Positions 46,803-58,012 of a DNA stretch of 64,000 bases are shown here, piece by piece (the stretch's first letter is position 1; the number at the start of each line of letters is the position of its first letter). The stretch is taken from positions 58,904,584 to 58,968,583 of the forward strand of contig OZ022346.1 in assembly GCA_963989245.1 (NCBI GenBank). Direction: 5' to 3'. Source of the stretch: Nansenia antarctica. Taxonomy: Eukaryota > Chordata > Actinopteri > Argentiniformes > Microstomatidae. The position numbers were made by a program, and so were the translations under genes. The notes under the pieces were generated by a model, which made no database searches, had not been told where the DNA came from, and saw only the letters and a list, made by a program, of their open reading frames with translations.

Positions 46803-46805
46803 CTA
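46803..46805 (-). other. In-frame TAG in ATPase exon
   Basis: The - strand reads ...ATCAGCCCC TAG AGGATCAACGTG... in a segment where P5B ATPases have ISPQ(K/R)IN. A single C-to-T change explains it. It would end the protein just before the phosphorylated Asp of DKTGT. Confidence 0.8.
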
Positions 46806-47775
46806 GGGGCTGATGCAGAAGATGCCCATCCGTTTCAGCCTGCGCTGGGCATAGACGATGCCCGCTGTCATGGCTGCAGGTAGAGCCGGGGGCACCATGA
46901 TGGTGATGATGTCCAGAGACTCAATGATGATGGTTTTCGCTGGAACCTAAGAATGAACGAAAGAAAAGTGCTCAACAAACCCAAGAGTTTAAAGGGGAAG
47001 GAACTAGACATTTACTCTAAATGGCAAGCTGCATGACTAAGCACCCAATGAAAAGGCACTACACAAATGCAATCAACCCTTTAAATGGATGTACAGACAA
47101 GCACAGAACGGTGTACCTGGTTTATGATACTGAAGACTACAGTATAGATGAAGCCGATCCCTGCCACAGCCACCAGGCACAGCAGGAAGAGGTAAGCATC
47201 TCTGTACAGCTTGAAGTCAGTGGGCTTTGGGTAGAGGATGGAGCGCACTAGCTGGCCCTTCTCTGTAGAGAAGCCTGAGGGACAACACATATGGGAAGAT
47301 AAGAGCTTGAATAGCACTTGAAAATTGTGGTTCCTTTTGTGATGATATGCAGTTAGAGGCCTCCCCCCACATGAACCATTAGAGAGGTATATATATCACA
47401 ACACGTCCTAGTGGACCATGAGAGAACGTACCACTGGCGAGACTCAAGCTACCGCACAGGAATAACAAAACACACAACTTAAATAGAAATGTCCTATTGA
47501 AATAATAAGCACCTGCGTGCCTGAATGTTAATCTCCGCTGCCCCCTAGTGTCCAGATGGACACACACTGTACAGAGTGAAAAATGTAAAAGAACACAACA
47601 GTCTTACCAGTCCTAACCACCACAGCCTTGACAAGTTCCCTTGTGTAGAAGCGAGTCTGGATGACGTGGGTACCACAAAATAGTGTGTGTCTCTTGTGTT
47701 CCTCCACGCAGTAGGTTGTGGCCCCCTCCTCTCCAGAGCTAGGCAGGCTGGTCTTCGTGACAGGGACACTCTCTC

Positions 47776-48239
47776 CTGAGGATGGAGGATCCGTGGGACA
47801 CTTATTCACATCATCGTTCGGTGCTTCTCCGCCCGAAATCTAGGTGTAATTGCAGTATACAGAGTAGATTGTCCTACAAAGACACTTAGATTTAGATTTA
47901 GTAATCAAAAAATGTATTAGACCCCTATACTTTCTTTTCTTTTCTTTTTTTTGTTTCTTTTTATGTTACTACTCAATCTTTTCAGCTTGTAAAGCGTCTT
48001 TGAGTGTCTAGAAAAGATGTATATAAGTCTAATGTATTCTTATTATAAGTGTGAATGGAGCACAGACTGATACTGTAATGAGTTATTTTGATATTGAATA
48101 TTCCGATCTCCACAACATGCTGCTGCTGCTGCTGCAGTTTGTGGGGATGACTGGTCAAGTAGAGGGACCTGTAAAAGAAGGTCAGTGAGCATAAACGGTA
48201 ACAAAAAAAAGCATACCTAACACGATCTTGTGTTTTATT
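47776..48239. other. Intergenic or 5' intron, no exon seen
   Basis: The ATPase acceptor (CCATCCTCAG on the - strand) lies at 47776-47785. Upstream I find none of the expected preceding exon (ending ...DESMLTG). Otherwise non-coding. Confidence 0.5.
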
Positions 48240-49130
48240 CACAGAATTGTAAAAGGACAACCAATTCTTGGAGAGACGTGGAGACCATGAAAGCAACACC
48301 CTGTTGGAGACTGAACAGAATCTATCTTTCAACAAAGAAATTGAGGCTCTCAAAAAAGCGCATTAGAGATCTTGAGAAAAACCAAAATCCACATAATTAC
48401 TTAACCTCTGAGTCAGTCAATGAAAGCAAAGTCCCAACTACTTTGTGTATTGTACAGGTTTTACATATGGACAGTACAATGATCTGTCCTGTCTGTTGGA
48501 GCACTTTGAGCTGCAACATTTGCAGGAAAAGCACTACAAATAAAAGTTATTATTGTTATTATTATTATTTTCTGTTCTTTTTTTGAGATCCCTAACAATA
48601 GTGTATGCCCACAAACAAATATCCCTCTGACATACAGAAAGACAAACTGCCACATATGTGCAATTCCTCTGCATCAACAGTTACTGATGGTCCTCATGAA
48701 GTTACGCAACAACTGGGACCTGAAAGACCTTGCCTTCAAGTTTGATATCGACACACCTAATGTTAGCAGAATTTTTGGAGCATGGGTTGATTATATGTAT
48801 AACAAGCTTGGTTCTTAAGCAATAGGGCCCCATAGAGATATCATCACTGCAAACATGCCAGATAAATACAAGGAAGACCACCCAAATACATTTGCAATAC
48901 TTGACTGCACCGATTTGAAAATGGAAAAGCCAAGCTCATTACTGCTTACAAAGTCAGTCATACTCTGACGACAAATCCACCAACACACTAAAAGGTTTGG
49001 TAGCATGCGATCCTTGAGGAGCTGTCATATTTGTCTCCACTCTTTTTACAGGTTCAACACTGCCACACATACTCAAGAAATAAGGTTCTTTACCCTGGTA
49101 GCTCAGACCACAGCCAAGAGGGTAACTATT
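48240..49130 (+). mobile_element. Degenerate DDE_Tnp_4-type transposase (PIF/ISL2EU-like)
   Basis: Frames on + encode a coiled-coil-like region (KKRIRDLEKNQNPHNYLT), then MKLRNNWDLKDLAFKFDI, PNVSRIFGAWVDYMYNKL, PHRDIITANMPDKYKEDHPN and FAILDCTDLKMEKPSS with a catalytic-type Asp. Further remnants reach about 49060. Stops (for example TAA at 48818) and shifts break it. A retroposon-like tail (GGAAAAGCACTACAAATAAA plus ATT repeats, 48524-48570) sits in the middle. Confidence 0.6.
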
Positions 49131-50232
49131 ATCTTCAACTTAGAAGTGAAAAACAAACTTTAGCACACATTTGAAATGAAAACAACAATTTACCCATAGA
49201 TTGCCCCCCCACTATAAATACTTAGTGAATTGGATTCACTGTATCGCTGCTGTCCTGTTTCGTATGATACACGGTTTATAAACAAACTTAGGTTTTAGGA
49301 CGTGTTCAAAAGCAAGGACTGTGTGATCATCTAATTATGTGTAGTTATGTGTTTTTACCATGTTGATGTTCTCTCAGGTGTGATTGTGTTAAACATGCAG
49401 TTAGATGTTCATAGCTTAGCTGAATAGAAAAAAAGAAAAAACATTCAGAAATGCCTGTAGGTGGCGCCACAGACTGTTGAAATGGTTGAAACCTCAAGAG
49501 GTCTGAATTAGAAACTAGGGAGAGCTTCCCATGCCTATCCACAATGCTAAGGCACACTGATGTGAAACATTATAATGTTGATTTACAAGGCATCATTGTT
49601 GCAACAATGTGTAGATCATCAGATATAATAGACTATACATTGTATACGTTTTAATTACGCCATACTTTCTAAGGGTATTTAAGCTGTGATGAGACAACCA
49701 TAACTACAATTATGTGCTTGTACTGTATAGCATGCTCAAATTTGTTGTCATGTCAATCTCATGTGGGCCTAGAAGATGTGCTTTGTCTGTTCCCTGCTTG
49801 ACACTCCCTCAGAGGGATGGATCCCGGCAGGAGGCTTGGCCCCTCCTCCCTTTCCCAGCCTGCAGAATGGTGGGAACTTGGTAAGGGACAGCCCATAATT
49901 GTGCACTACACAAGCCACTTGCATGAATTACAGTAGGCAGTGCGGCTCACATGCCTGTAATAACTCTGCATAACCAGTAGGTAATGTGCGTACGATCGTT
50001 TCCACGGTCAAATTGATTCACGTTGAAATTGTATAAATCACTATGTTGACATGGTTTTCTACGTACGACACGGGTAAGATCAAATTTGATCCAAAGTAGG
50101 CTACTTTCTATAAATGAGGCACCTGGAGTTCATTTTGCAATATTTATAGCAACTTTAATACAATACGTTTTTTAAGGATTGTAAAAGCAATGTGGAGGAT
50201 TCTATGAAGCAGCACAAGTGTGTTCTGCGCGT
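49131..50232. other. Intergenic DNA downstream of fbxo39
   Basis: No gene seen. 49926-49990 is an inverted copy of 8500-8565 (AGTTATTACAGGCATGTGAG on the opposite strand). CTATAAATGAGGC near 50111 parallels the repeat end at 9420. Confidence 0.55.
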
Positions 50233-53200
50233 TCAGACCATGGGGAAAGACATGTAAGCAGAGTAGTTGAGCTCCGAGGTGATGAGCTCACAGTAACGAG
50301 ACAAGATGTCCACCAGCTGTTGGCCCTCATGCTGTGTGTCGTAGTTGTCGTTGTAGATCCTCACCTGGAACACACGTACACAGTTTATAAACCACCCTGA
50401 ACTGGTCACATTATTGCACGTATGCATTTTATGAACCACACTGGACTGTTCAACTTCACATTGTTACACATGCGTTTTATAAACCACACTGAGGTCAGTT
50501 TCACAAGTAGTACAACACCATAATAAGAGAGTAACAATTGCAGGTCAATCTTCTGTCTGAAACCAACGAAATGGATTAAATTAACAACTCTGGTCTAGGA
50601 GAGAAGTGGCTCTGGATTGTCAAAAGAGATAAAGTACTACTTTAGGAAGCTGACTCCTGGGCTGGTTACATTAATACACATGCAGTGTATAAACCATGGC
50701 AGACGTTGCTCAATAAAACATATTCCAAACACATCAAATGTCCTCAGTTGTTTTAACCCACAGTGACATTCTGCAATGATTCAGATCACGTTTGAGTTTG
50801 CCTGTTTTTACATTAAAGGGGCAATCAGGGATTGGTACAACAAATGTTAGACTTTTAGATTAATTATATATAGCTATTGATTAAGAATATAACTTATAAC
50901 AGCTTATGATGGCATTCCTGGCTGGGTGTTCAGGGCGGACGCTAGACCACTGACCCTGGTCTCGCCAGACTCATCAAAAATAAGCCTGGATTTTCCTTTA
51001 GCGACGTTGGTGGAATACCCCCCAGGCCAAGCTGCGGTCTGACCCACCTTGATGGTTCTGAGTATGGTCTTCTTGTCCAGGCGTTTCTGCAGCAGCTGGT
51101 CCAGGAAGCTGATGTCTAGGAAAGCCCAGACCTTGAGGTAGGTGAGCTTGGAGCACATCAGAACCAGCGCCAGCAGCTCCTCGTCCACCGACTCATGGCT
51201 GTTTTTCAGGTCCAGGGTCAGCTTCTGAAGGGAGGGAAAACAACCACATCAAGGACACCACTACATTAAATAGATTTCTAGGACGCCTAGGAGCCTGAAC
51301 AGGAAAGGGACATCAGGGGAGGCTAGTGGAGGTAGAAATCGGGCTCATTGTAATGCATGGAACAAAATGAGGAATGGTATCAAACACCAGTCCTCATTCC
51401 ATTCCATGAATTACAATGAATGGTATACAACGCATGTTCCTCATTACAATGAGCTCACATATTCAATAACACCCCTATAGCATTATCAACACTCCACTGC
51501 TGACTGCTACTGTGTATTGACAGAGCAGAGCATACCATATAGTACAAGAAACATCCTCATTCAAATCAACATTCCATGGTGGGTGTAGTGGCGGCCATCT
51601 TGTGGTCATCATTTTCAAGTTTTATCTCACAGCCTTATTAACAACCAACTAAACTCAACTGACATCGGAATGTTCAGTAAAATGACGCTTGCTATTAGTC
51701 CCGCCTCTGAATTAACTTCTCTCTGTGTTCTACACCTGCAGCAATAATGGTTACCCTAGCAACTATATATAACAATGCCTTGTCGGTTTGAGGGACCATG
51801 TCCATTCTAAGAATAATAATAATGCTTATAATTGATAACATTTATAAAGCGCTTTAAAAAAAACAAAACAAAAACAACAACAACAGCAAAACAAATACAT
51901 AAAACCATGTCATAAAAGCAGCAATCAAAGTCTAACAAAGTCTAGCAGTATTATCATTATGAGTATTCTACTCATTCTATTTCTATGGAGCCCTTCCCAA
52001 TCCCCTTACCTGTAGACAGTTGCTGTACCAGGGCACCAAGCTGATCAGAGCTGGCTTACAGTTCTGTTGACTGAAGTAGCAGCTGGTGAGACTGAGTGAC
52101 CTCAGAGGGATCTCTCTGAGCAGGATCCCACCCAGAGGGCCCAGGTTCAGGATCCGTTCCACAGAGATCTGGACCTGCATGTCTGGGCAGCGCCGGGCCA
52201 GGTGAGACCAGGAGTTGCCCCAGATCACCTGGACGTGCGGCTCGTGGATGTGGCAGCGCAAGGTGAAGGAGCGGAGGGAGCCGCCGCCGCCGCCGCAGAG
52301 GCTATGGCACGACACGGCCAGGCCGGCGAGGAGCTCGTTGGACAGACAGCTGTAGTCGAGGGTGAGGGTGGAGAGGCCCCGGAACCTGGTCAAAATCAAA
52401 TCAAGGTGCGTTTTAAAGTATGTGTGTGTTTGCAGGCACATATGCACAGTTGCACACACACAAGCCAAAAAAGAGTAGCTAATAAACAAGAGTATGTAGG
52501 AGCCACTCAAACAAACACACACACACACACACACACACACCCACACCCACACCCACACCCACACCTACTTGTTGATGACCTGTGTGAAGCCCGGACTACT
52601 ATACACCGCCAGCGGCTGTGAGAAGAACTCCTCCAGGTTGAGGGTGGTGATCCCGGGCCTTTGACCCAGATGGACATGCTGCTGGGCAGCCGCCACCGCC
52701 TCCAGAACCTCCAGGCCCTCGGGCAGGTTGAGACATGCCCCTCGCAGGCTCAGGTGCCCCAGGTGAGAGCCCTCCCTCCGCAGGTAGAAGGTCAGGCTCC
52801 GGACCATGCCGGTCCGGACTCTCCGGCCCCAGCCCAAACGGTCCAGCTCCATGTGGAGGATGGTGAGCGAGCGCAGGCGTCCGCCCGTCTTGCGGAGGGC
52901 AGCCAGGAACGCCTGCATGGTCTGCTGGACAAGAACATGGGAGTTGAGTGAGTGGGAGAAACGGACCTCCAGGTGTTCCAGGTAGCGGCCGTAAACACTG
53001 GCGTAGCAGACGGCCGAATCCAGCTCGGAGCAGCCCCTCGTGGAGATGCAGCCGGAGAAACTGAAGGTCCGGGCCCTCCAGAGGGACGGGGAACGCATGG
53101 TGTGGCACCACTGGCGGCAGACCAAGGTGGCCCGTGTCCGGTCCTTGTCCCTCAGACACCTGAACACCTGGAGAAGACAAACGTCCGGGAGATAAGCCCA

Positions 53201-53278
53201 GCCATATTTTGGCTCGTCCTCTTCTTCCACCTCCTCCAATGCTTCCACTCCTTCCCCCTCTTCTTGGGCCTCCATCAC
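50233..53278 (-). CDS. fbxo39: F-box only protein 39
   Basis: Substrate-receptor subunit of an SCF ubiquitin ligase: the F-box binds SKP1 and the leucine-rich part binds the target. Four coding exons join in frame: 53278-52569, 52385-52010, 51224-51048, 50364-50233 (stop TGA 50235-50233). The F-box (YLPDVCLLQVFRCLRDKDRT, then LVCRQW) is near residues 25-65. LRR-like segments follow (GRYLEHLEVRF, LDRLGWGRR, TLNLEEFFSQPLAVYSSPGF, IWGNSWSHLARR, VDEELLALVLMCSKL, VWAFLDISFLD) and match vertebrate FBXO39 throughout. The start at 53278 is the first ATG after an in-frame TAG, and a second ATG follows at once. The N terminus is Glu-rich. All four exons look intact, so I take it as functional. A hAT element lies 63 bp upstream of the ATG. 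Confidence 0.88.
51225..52009 (-). other. fbxo39 intron 2
   Basis: No gene. 51808-51865 holds ATAATAATAATGCTTATAAT then ACATTTATAAAGCGCTTTAA, resembling a LINE/SINE 3' tail. Confidence 0.5.
52507..52566. repeat. (CA)n / (CCCACA)n microsatellite at a splice donor
   Basis: Starts as CA repeats and ends as CCCACA units. On the - strand it follows the fbxo39 exon-1 donor (GTAGGTGTGGGTGTGGGTG) within a few bases. Confidence 0.9.
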
Positions 53279-53341
53279 TTCTCTTTTATCCTCTCCTATC
53301 TGCTGCTCCTCCTCCTCTTCATACTCCTTGTAGGCGCCAGG

Positions 53342-54443
53342 CAGTGGTGTGCCGTCAGGGCCAGCAAGGCCTTCTCTGCTGGCCTAAACATCATCAGAAT
53401 ATACATTTTATTTTAATATATTTTTCCCACAAATATGTATTAATGATTCCCCATAGTCTATTCTCTTCATTTCATAGCTTTCCTCTTGGTTGCGCTGCTT
53501 CCAGTCTCCGATTGAGATTTGGAGGGCTGGCCTTTATGTTAGAGCTTTTATCCAATCAAAATGTGTTGCTAGGGGGCTCCAAAATCTTCCCGCCTGCACA
53601 TTAAACGGTGCCGCGAATTCGACCTGTAACTTAACGTTGGAACGAGAAAACCTGTGGCGTACCTACTACCTAGTAAACCTACGTAGATGCGAGCAAAAGC
53701 AACAACGGCGCCTGCTGTAAGGCTCAATGATGTCAGCACCCAGCACGTCTTTTGATTGGATACGCACTATTGATACGCACTATTGATACACACTATTGAT
53801 ATTCACTATTGAGATGCGTAACTATGCCGGTAGATGTGAAACTTTTGAAAGTGCGCAGGGAAACGGAGCTTTACAACGAAAGCTTTCATTGACTGATCGA
53901 TAATACTGATCGATTGTGTCCTGTTTTTGGGTAAACAATAACTTTCATTTAGGGGACACGAACAGAGGAAACTACGTTGAGCTTCTTTCTTTTCTGGCTG
54001 AAAACAACCCAGATTTACATTACCACCTGTCCACAAACAAAGTGTTTACTGGGACGTCAGGCAAAATACAAAACGACCTGATTTTTGCTATTGCTGAAGT
54101 GATGGAGAAGAGATCAAAATGGAGATTAAAAAGGCACCCTTTGTCGCTATTATGGTGGACGAGACGACAGACGTGGGTAATGTAGCGATCTTAAAGATGT
54201 TAGTTTAACACTCTTCATTGTAAATGCGGATTTATTGATAAAAAATGCTTCGGAAATATTAATATAACTCTGTTGTACTTGTCTGACTATGTTAAGGTGA
54301 TGCAACGCCCGGTTATACTGTGTTTCTGTCTAGTTTCTAGAGCCATGGCGTCATAACGATGGTATTAAGAGGTAGAATAATTCAGGTAGGAATGTGTCGG
54401 ACATCACTGAAGGCCTAGGTGTGAAATGCACCGCCCGCCACTG
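53342..54443 (+). mobile_element. hAT transposon, internally deleted, copy 2
   Basis: Same element as 10426-11541, with ends CAGTGGTGTGCCGTC and CCGCCCGCCACTG. A perfect but different 8-bp target duplication, GCGCCAGG (53334-53341 and 54444-54451), shows independent insertion. The transposase-like frame from about 53960 has a 1-bp deletion near 54105 (GAGAAGAG versus GAAGAAGAG in copy 1). It inserted between fbxo39 and its upstream DNA. Confidence 0.92.
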
Positions 54444-54770
54444 GCGCCAGGTATGGGTTGTATTGTTGTTTGTTGCATAAAAGTAAAATAGGTAAGTGAA
54501 AATAGATCAAATAAGTTTTAAAAAAAGCTTATCGGGTTAAACAACAGTAGCTCTACGCTAGCTAACTTAGCGCAATCATAATCAACCCATGCTAGCTAGC
54601 TAGCTTACATGATGGTCATGAGTTAGCTAGCATAAACTACTTAAGTGACCATTCAGAGGGACTCTTCCACATGTATTTCGATGAAAGAAAACAAGTGAAG
54701 CATAATACTGATAAGGTTTAAGAGTTAACAAACTTTTGTTCTTCTAAATATAGCTATCTAGCTACACTTA

Positions 54771-54803
54771 CCTGAGTGGTGTGCGATTGCTGGTTATCCA
54801 TCT
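54771..54803 (-). other. Possible upstream exon of fbxo39
   Basis: The - strand has ATGGATAACCAGCAATCGCA and nine more bases (…ACTCAG) before a strong donor GTAAGT. It could be a 5' exon of fbxo39 or of an unseen gene. The coding frame of fbxo39 has a stop before its own ATG, so this exon would be non-coding or encode an upstream frame. Confidence 0.3.
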
Positions 54804-54835
54804 TGTCTTGTAATGAGACCACGCTGAAATTCAAT

Positions 54836-55310
54836 CATTGCATGAGACCACTCCCCTCGTGCTGAAATTCTCTCAAATGTTCTGTGATTGGTCCATCACT
54901 GCAGTCAATCACTCAATGCCCGCTCGAAAATGCTCTCTTGTCATTGGTCAATCAATCATTGCATGCCCGCCCGGATCCCTGCGCTCTCGCATTGCTTTAC
55001 ACAAGTCACAGATTTGTTTTGTCCCATACCGACTGCAAGAAATGGGACTTAACTCGAGCAGCGAAAGTCGCGAATCTGCCAGTGCAATTTTCAAGATACA
55101 ACTGCAAATATTTATTGTACAAGTTCTCAAATCGAATCTGCAAGTGCAACTTTCAAGATACAACTGCAAATATTTATTGTACAAGTTCTCAAATCGAATC
55201 TGCAAGTGCAAATGTTTATTTTACAAGTGCAACTTTCAAGATACAAGTTCTCAAATCAAATCTGCAAGTGCAACTTTCAAGATACAAGTGCAAATATTTA
55301 TTTTACAATG
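54836..55310. repeat. Repeat with ~63-bp tandem units
   Basis: From about 55080, units containing TGCAACTTTCAAGATACAAC, AAATATTTATTGTACAAG and TTCTCAAATCGAATCTGCAA repeat about three to four times with deletions. The part before (54836-55075) is non-coding. No trace of the expected first ess2 exons. Confidence 0.75.
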
Positions 55311-57900
55311 AATGAATGGTGAATGAATGAATGAATGAATGGTCTTTATTGTCATTGCTACAGTACAGGTACCAAACAACGAAATTTAGGAGGGGTGGCT
55401 CCCCTGGTGTTAGGAAAGAAAAAGAAAAAAAAAAAAACTTTTAAAAAAAACACAAGAAGGGAAGGAGCTGGTTTACATAAATAAAGGCTATGTACACTAT
55501 CCACTATACTATACTGTACAGATAGACGACTAGGGTTGTCATATTGCACAATAGTGTTATTGCACATTTATTTAAAGTGTCGCAGTTTGCAGGCTTGAAA
55601 TGCACATATTTGTGCCTCAGCACTACACCTGATTTTTTCAGTCCAGCAGCTGCCATCAATCCGTCCAGACTGTCCAGGGCCCAGAACCTAGGTCTTTGCT
55701 GTGTTCAGGGCCTGGACGGCCCTGTGGTAGAAGCTGTTCTTCAGTCTGTTTGTCCTTGCGGCCATGGTCCTGAACCGCCTTTTCGAGGGCAGCCGGGTAA
55801 AGTGTTCGTACCCAGGGTGGGTTGGGTCCCTGGAGATCTTGGAGGCCTTCCTGAGACAGCGTGTGTTGTACAGCTCTTCCAGAGAGGGGAGGGGGGCGCC
55901 GGTGATCTTCTGGGCTGTTCTCACGACTCTCTGTAGCGCATTTCTCTCCGCGGTTGTGCAGCTGGAGAACCAGTTGCAGATGCCGTAGGTGAGGATGCTC
56001 TCCACTGCGCCGCGGTAGAAGGTCACCAGTATCTCCTGCTTGCTGTGTTCCTTCCTGAGGACTCTCAGGATGTATAGCCGCTGTTGTGCCTTCTTGATGG
56101 TGGCTTTTGTGTTGTCCTTCCAGGTCAGGTCACCCCGCATGTGCATCCCCAGGAATCGGAGGGTTGAGACTCTCTCCACGCTCTCTCCGTCGATGAGCAG
56201 GGGCTGGATCTCGGACTTTTTCCTCCTGAAGTCTACGATGATTTCCTGGGTCTTTGACTTGTTCAGCAGCAGGTTGTTAACCTTGCACAGCTTGCTCAGT
56301 TGCTCTACCTCATCCCTGTACGCCGCCTCGTCCCCCCCCGAGATGCATCCCACCACGGTGGTGTCGTCTGCAAACTTTACGATGGAGTTGCTGGGGTGGA
56401 CGGGGGTGAAGTCGTAGGTGTAGAGGTTGTAGAGGATGGGGCTTAGCACGCAGCCCTGGGGGGACCCAGTGCTGAGTCTGAGGGCTGTGGAGGTGTGGGG
56501 GCCCACCCGCACCCTCTGGGGGCGGTCGGTCAGGAAGTCCTTGATCCATGCACATATAGAGTGTGATAGACCCAGGTCTAGTAGTTTGGTCACTAGCCTG
56601 TCTGGAAGGATGGTGTTGAAGGCGGAGCTGAAGTCCACAAAGAGCAGTCTCGCGTAGCTGTTTCCCCTCTCCAGGTGGGATAGAGTGGCGTGGAGAGTCG
56701 TCGCGATGGCGTCCTCTGTGGACCTGTGGGCTCTGTAGGCGAACTGGTATGGATCCAGGTTGGGCGGGAGGCGTGTGAGTATGTGGGCCCGGACTAGTTT
56801 CTCGAAGCACTTCATGATGATTGGTGTGAGTGCCACCGGGCGGTAGTCGTTTAGGCAGCTCACCGTGCTTTTCTTCGGGACTGGGATGATAGTTGAGGTT
56901 TTCAGGCAGGGTGGGATGGTGGCCTGGGACAGGGACTGGTTGAAGATGTTGGTGAAAACCCCGACCAGCTGGTCGGCGCAGTCCCTCAGCACCCGTCCCA
57001 GGACGCCATCCGGCCCCGAGGCTTTCCTGGGGTCCACCGCCTTCAGCACGCGTCTCACTTCATGCTCTGTGAGGGTGAGGCTGCTGAGAGCTGGAGAGAG
57101 TGGTGTTTGTGTTGTGGTTACCTCCGTTCGCCCCTCGTCGAACCGGGCGTAGAAGGTGTTCAGCTTTCCCGCCAGCAGGGGGTCGTCCTCTGCGGCTGTG
57201 AGCCTGTTGGCTCTGAAGTTTGTCATCTTCTGAACCCCCTGCCACATCCGCCTGGAGTCGTTGCTCAGGAGGCATTCCTCAATCTTCTCTCTGTGGTCTG
57301 CCTTGGCCGCTTTGATTCCGTGCTTTAGGTTAGCCCTGGTGGTGCTGTACAGCGGTGTGCTCTTCCCTGCGAAGAAGGCGTTGTCCCTCTCGTTGATCAG
57401 TTTTTGGACCTTCCCAGTCATCCATGGCTTCGTGTTGGGGTAGACCCGGACCCGTTTGTCCACGGTGACTGAGTTGGTGCAGTTCACTATGTGGTTCAGA
57501 ACCGACGACGTGTACTGTTCCAGGTCCTCATGCTCATATTCCTGCCATGGGGTGTCATTTAGGCAGATCTGCAGTGGAGCGGACCCTTCTGGCCAGGTTC
57601 TGACAGTCTTAGTGGTGATGGGAGCACTTTTCCCCATGGTAGTGTATGCTGGGATCAGGAGGATTGACACATGGTCAGACATGCCTAGATGAGCTAGCGG
57701 ACTAGCCTTGTAAGCACGTTTGATGTTGGTGTATACCTTGTCCAGTGTTTTTTCTCCTCTTGTTGCACATTTCACATGCTGATAGAACTTGGGTAGTACT
57801 GCCTTCAGGTCGACATGATTGAAATCTCCTGCTATAATGTGAATTGCCTGTGGGTCTGTGCTTTGTTGACCACAGATGACGCCTTGTTGTCTCAGTTACT
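55311..57900 (-). mobile_element. LINE (Rex/CR1-L2 group), copy B, long open reading frame
   Basis: The - strand frame 57775-55688 is open for about 695 codons and extends upstream past the endonuclease motif GDFNHVDLK (about 57815) and SDHVSILL. It contains the RT (NDYRPVALTPIIMKCFEKLV, VDFSSAFNT, STGSPQGCVLSPIL, FADDTTVVG) and the complete C-terminal region ending NSFYHRAVQALNTAKT. The 3' end is GACAATAAAG plus a (CATTC)n tail at 55311-55345. The endonuclease N terminus is missing, so it is 5'-truncated. It occupies the DNA just upstream of the first ess2 exon seen, in the opposite direction. Confidence 0.9.
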
Positions 57901-58012
57901 GACAAATCCCTCCTAATAATGTTAGAAATGTTGCAATAGACAAAAGTGAACTGAATGGCATCCATTAGACTCCCTGTGAAACCCTGTGTTTGTTGATGCA
58001 TTGTGTTTGTAG

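Larger units (their letters stand above)
36016..47775 (-). pseudogene. atp13a3: ATP13A3-like P5B cation/polyamine ATPase, N-terminal exons missing, one in-frame stop
   Basis: P5B ATPases export polyamines from endolysosomes. Exons read: 47775-47608 (ESVPVTKT end of TGES), 47274-47117, 46946-46758, 46596-46535 (completes DKTGTLT), 46261-46111, 45696-45571, 45433-45416, 45155-45005, 44186-44066, 43476-43352, 42821-42655, 42237-42103, 41713-41634, 41519-41477 (VGMCGDGANDCG), 41350-41241, 40810-40714, 40586-40517, 40061-~39890, ~39650-39483, 38238-38150, 38022-37942, 36210-36016. Sites are nearly all canonical and phases agree. The C-terminal HLAQELQEDPDWPP points to the ATP13A3/4/5 group. Exon 46946-46758 has TAG at 46803-46805 where relatives have Gln. 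No exon for the cytosolic N terminus, M1-M4 or the first part of the A domain was found between 47776 and 50232. I infer a recently inactivated or mis-assembled gene. Confidence 0.75.

Noticed and set aside
52202..52621. Plus-strand open frame of 139 codons
   Set aside because: Antisense shadow of fbxo39 exons and the CA repeat.
52599..53180. Alternative 193-codon - strand frame over fbxo39 exon 1
   Set aside because: GC-rich shadow frame; the overlapping frame has the F-box and matches FBXO39 along its length.
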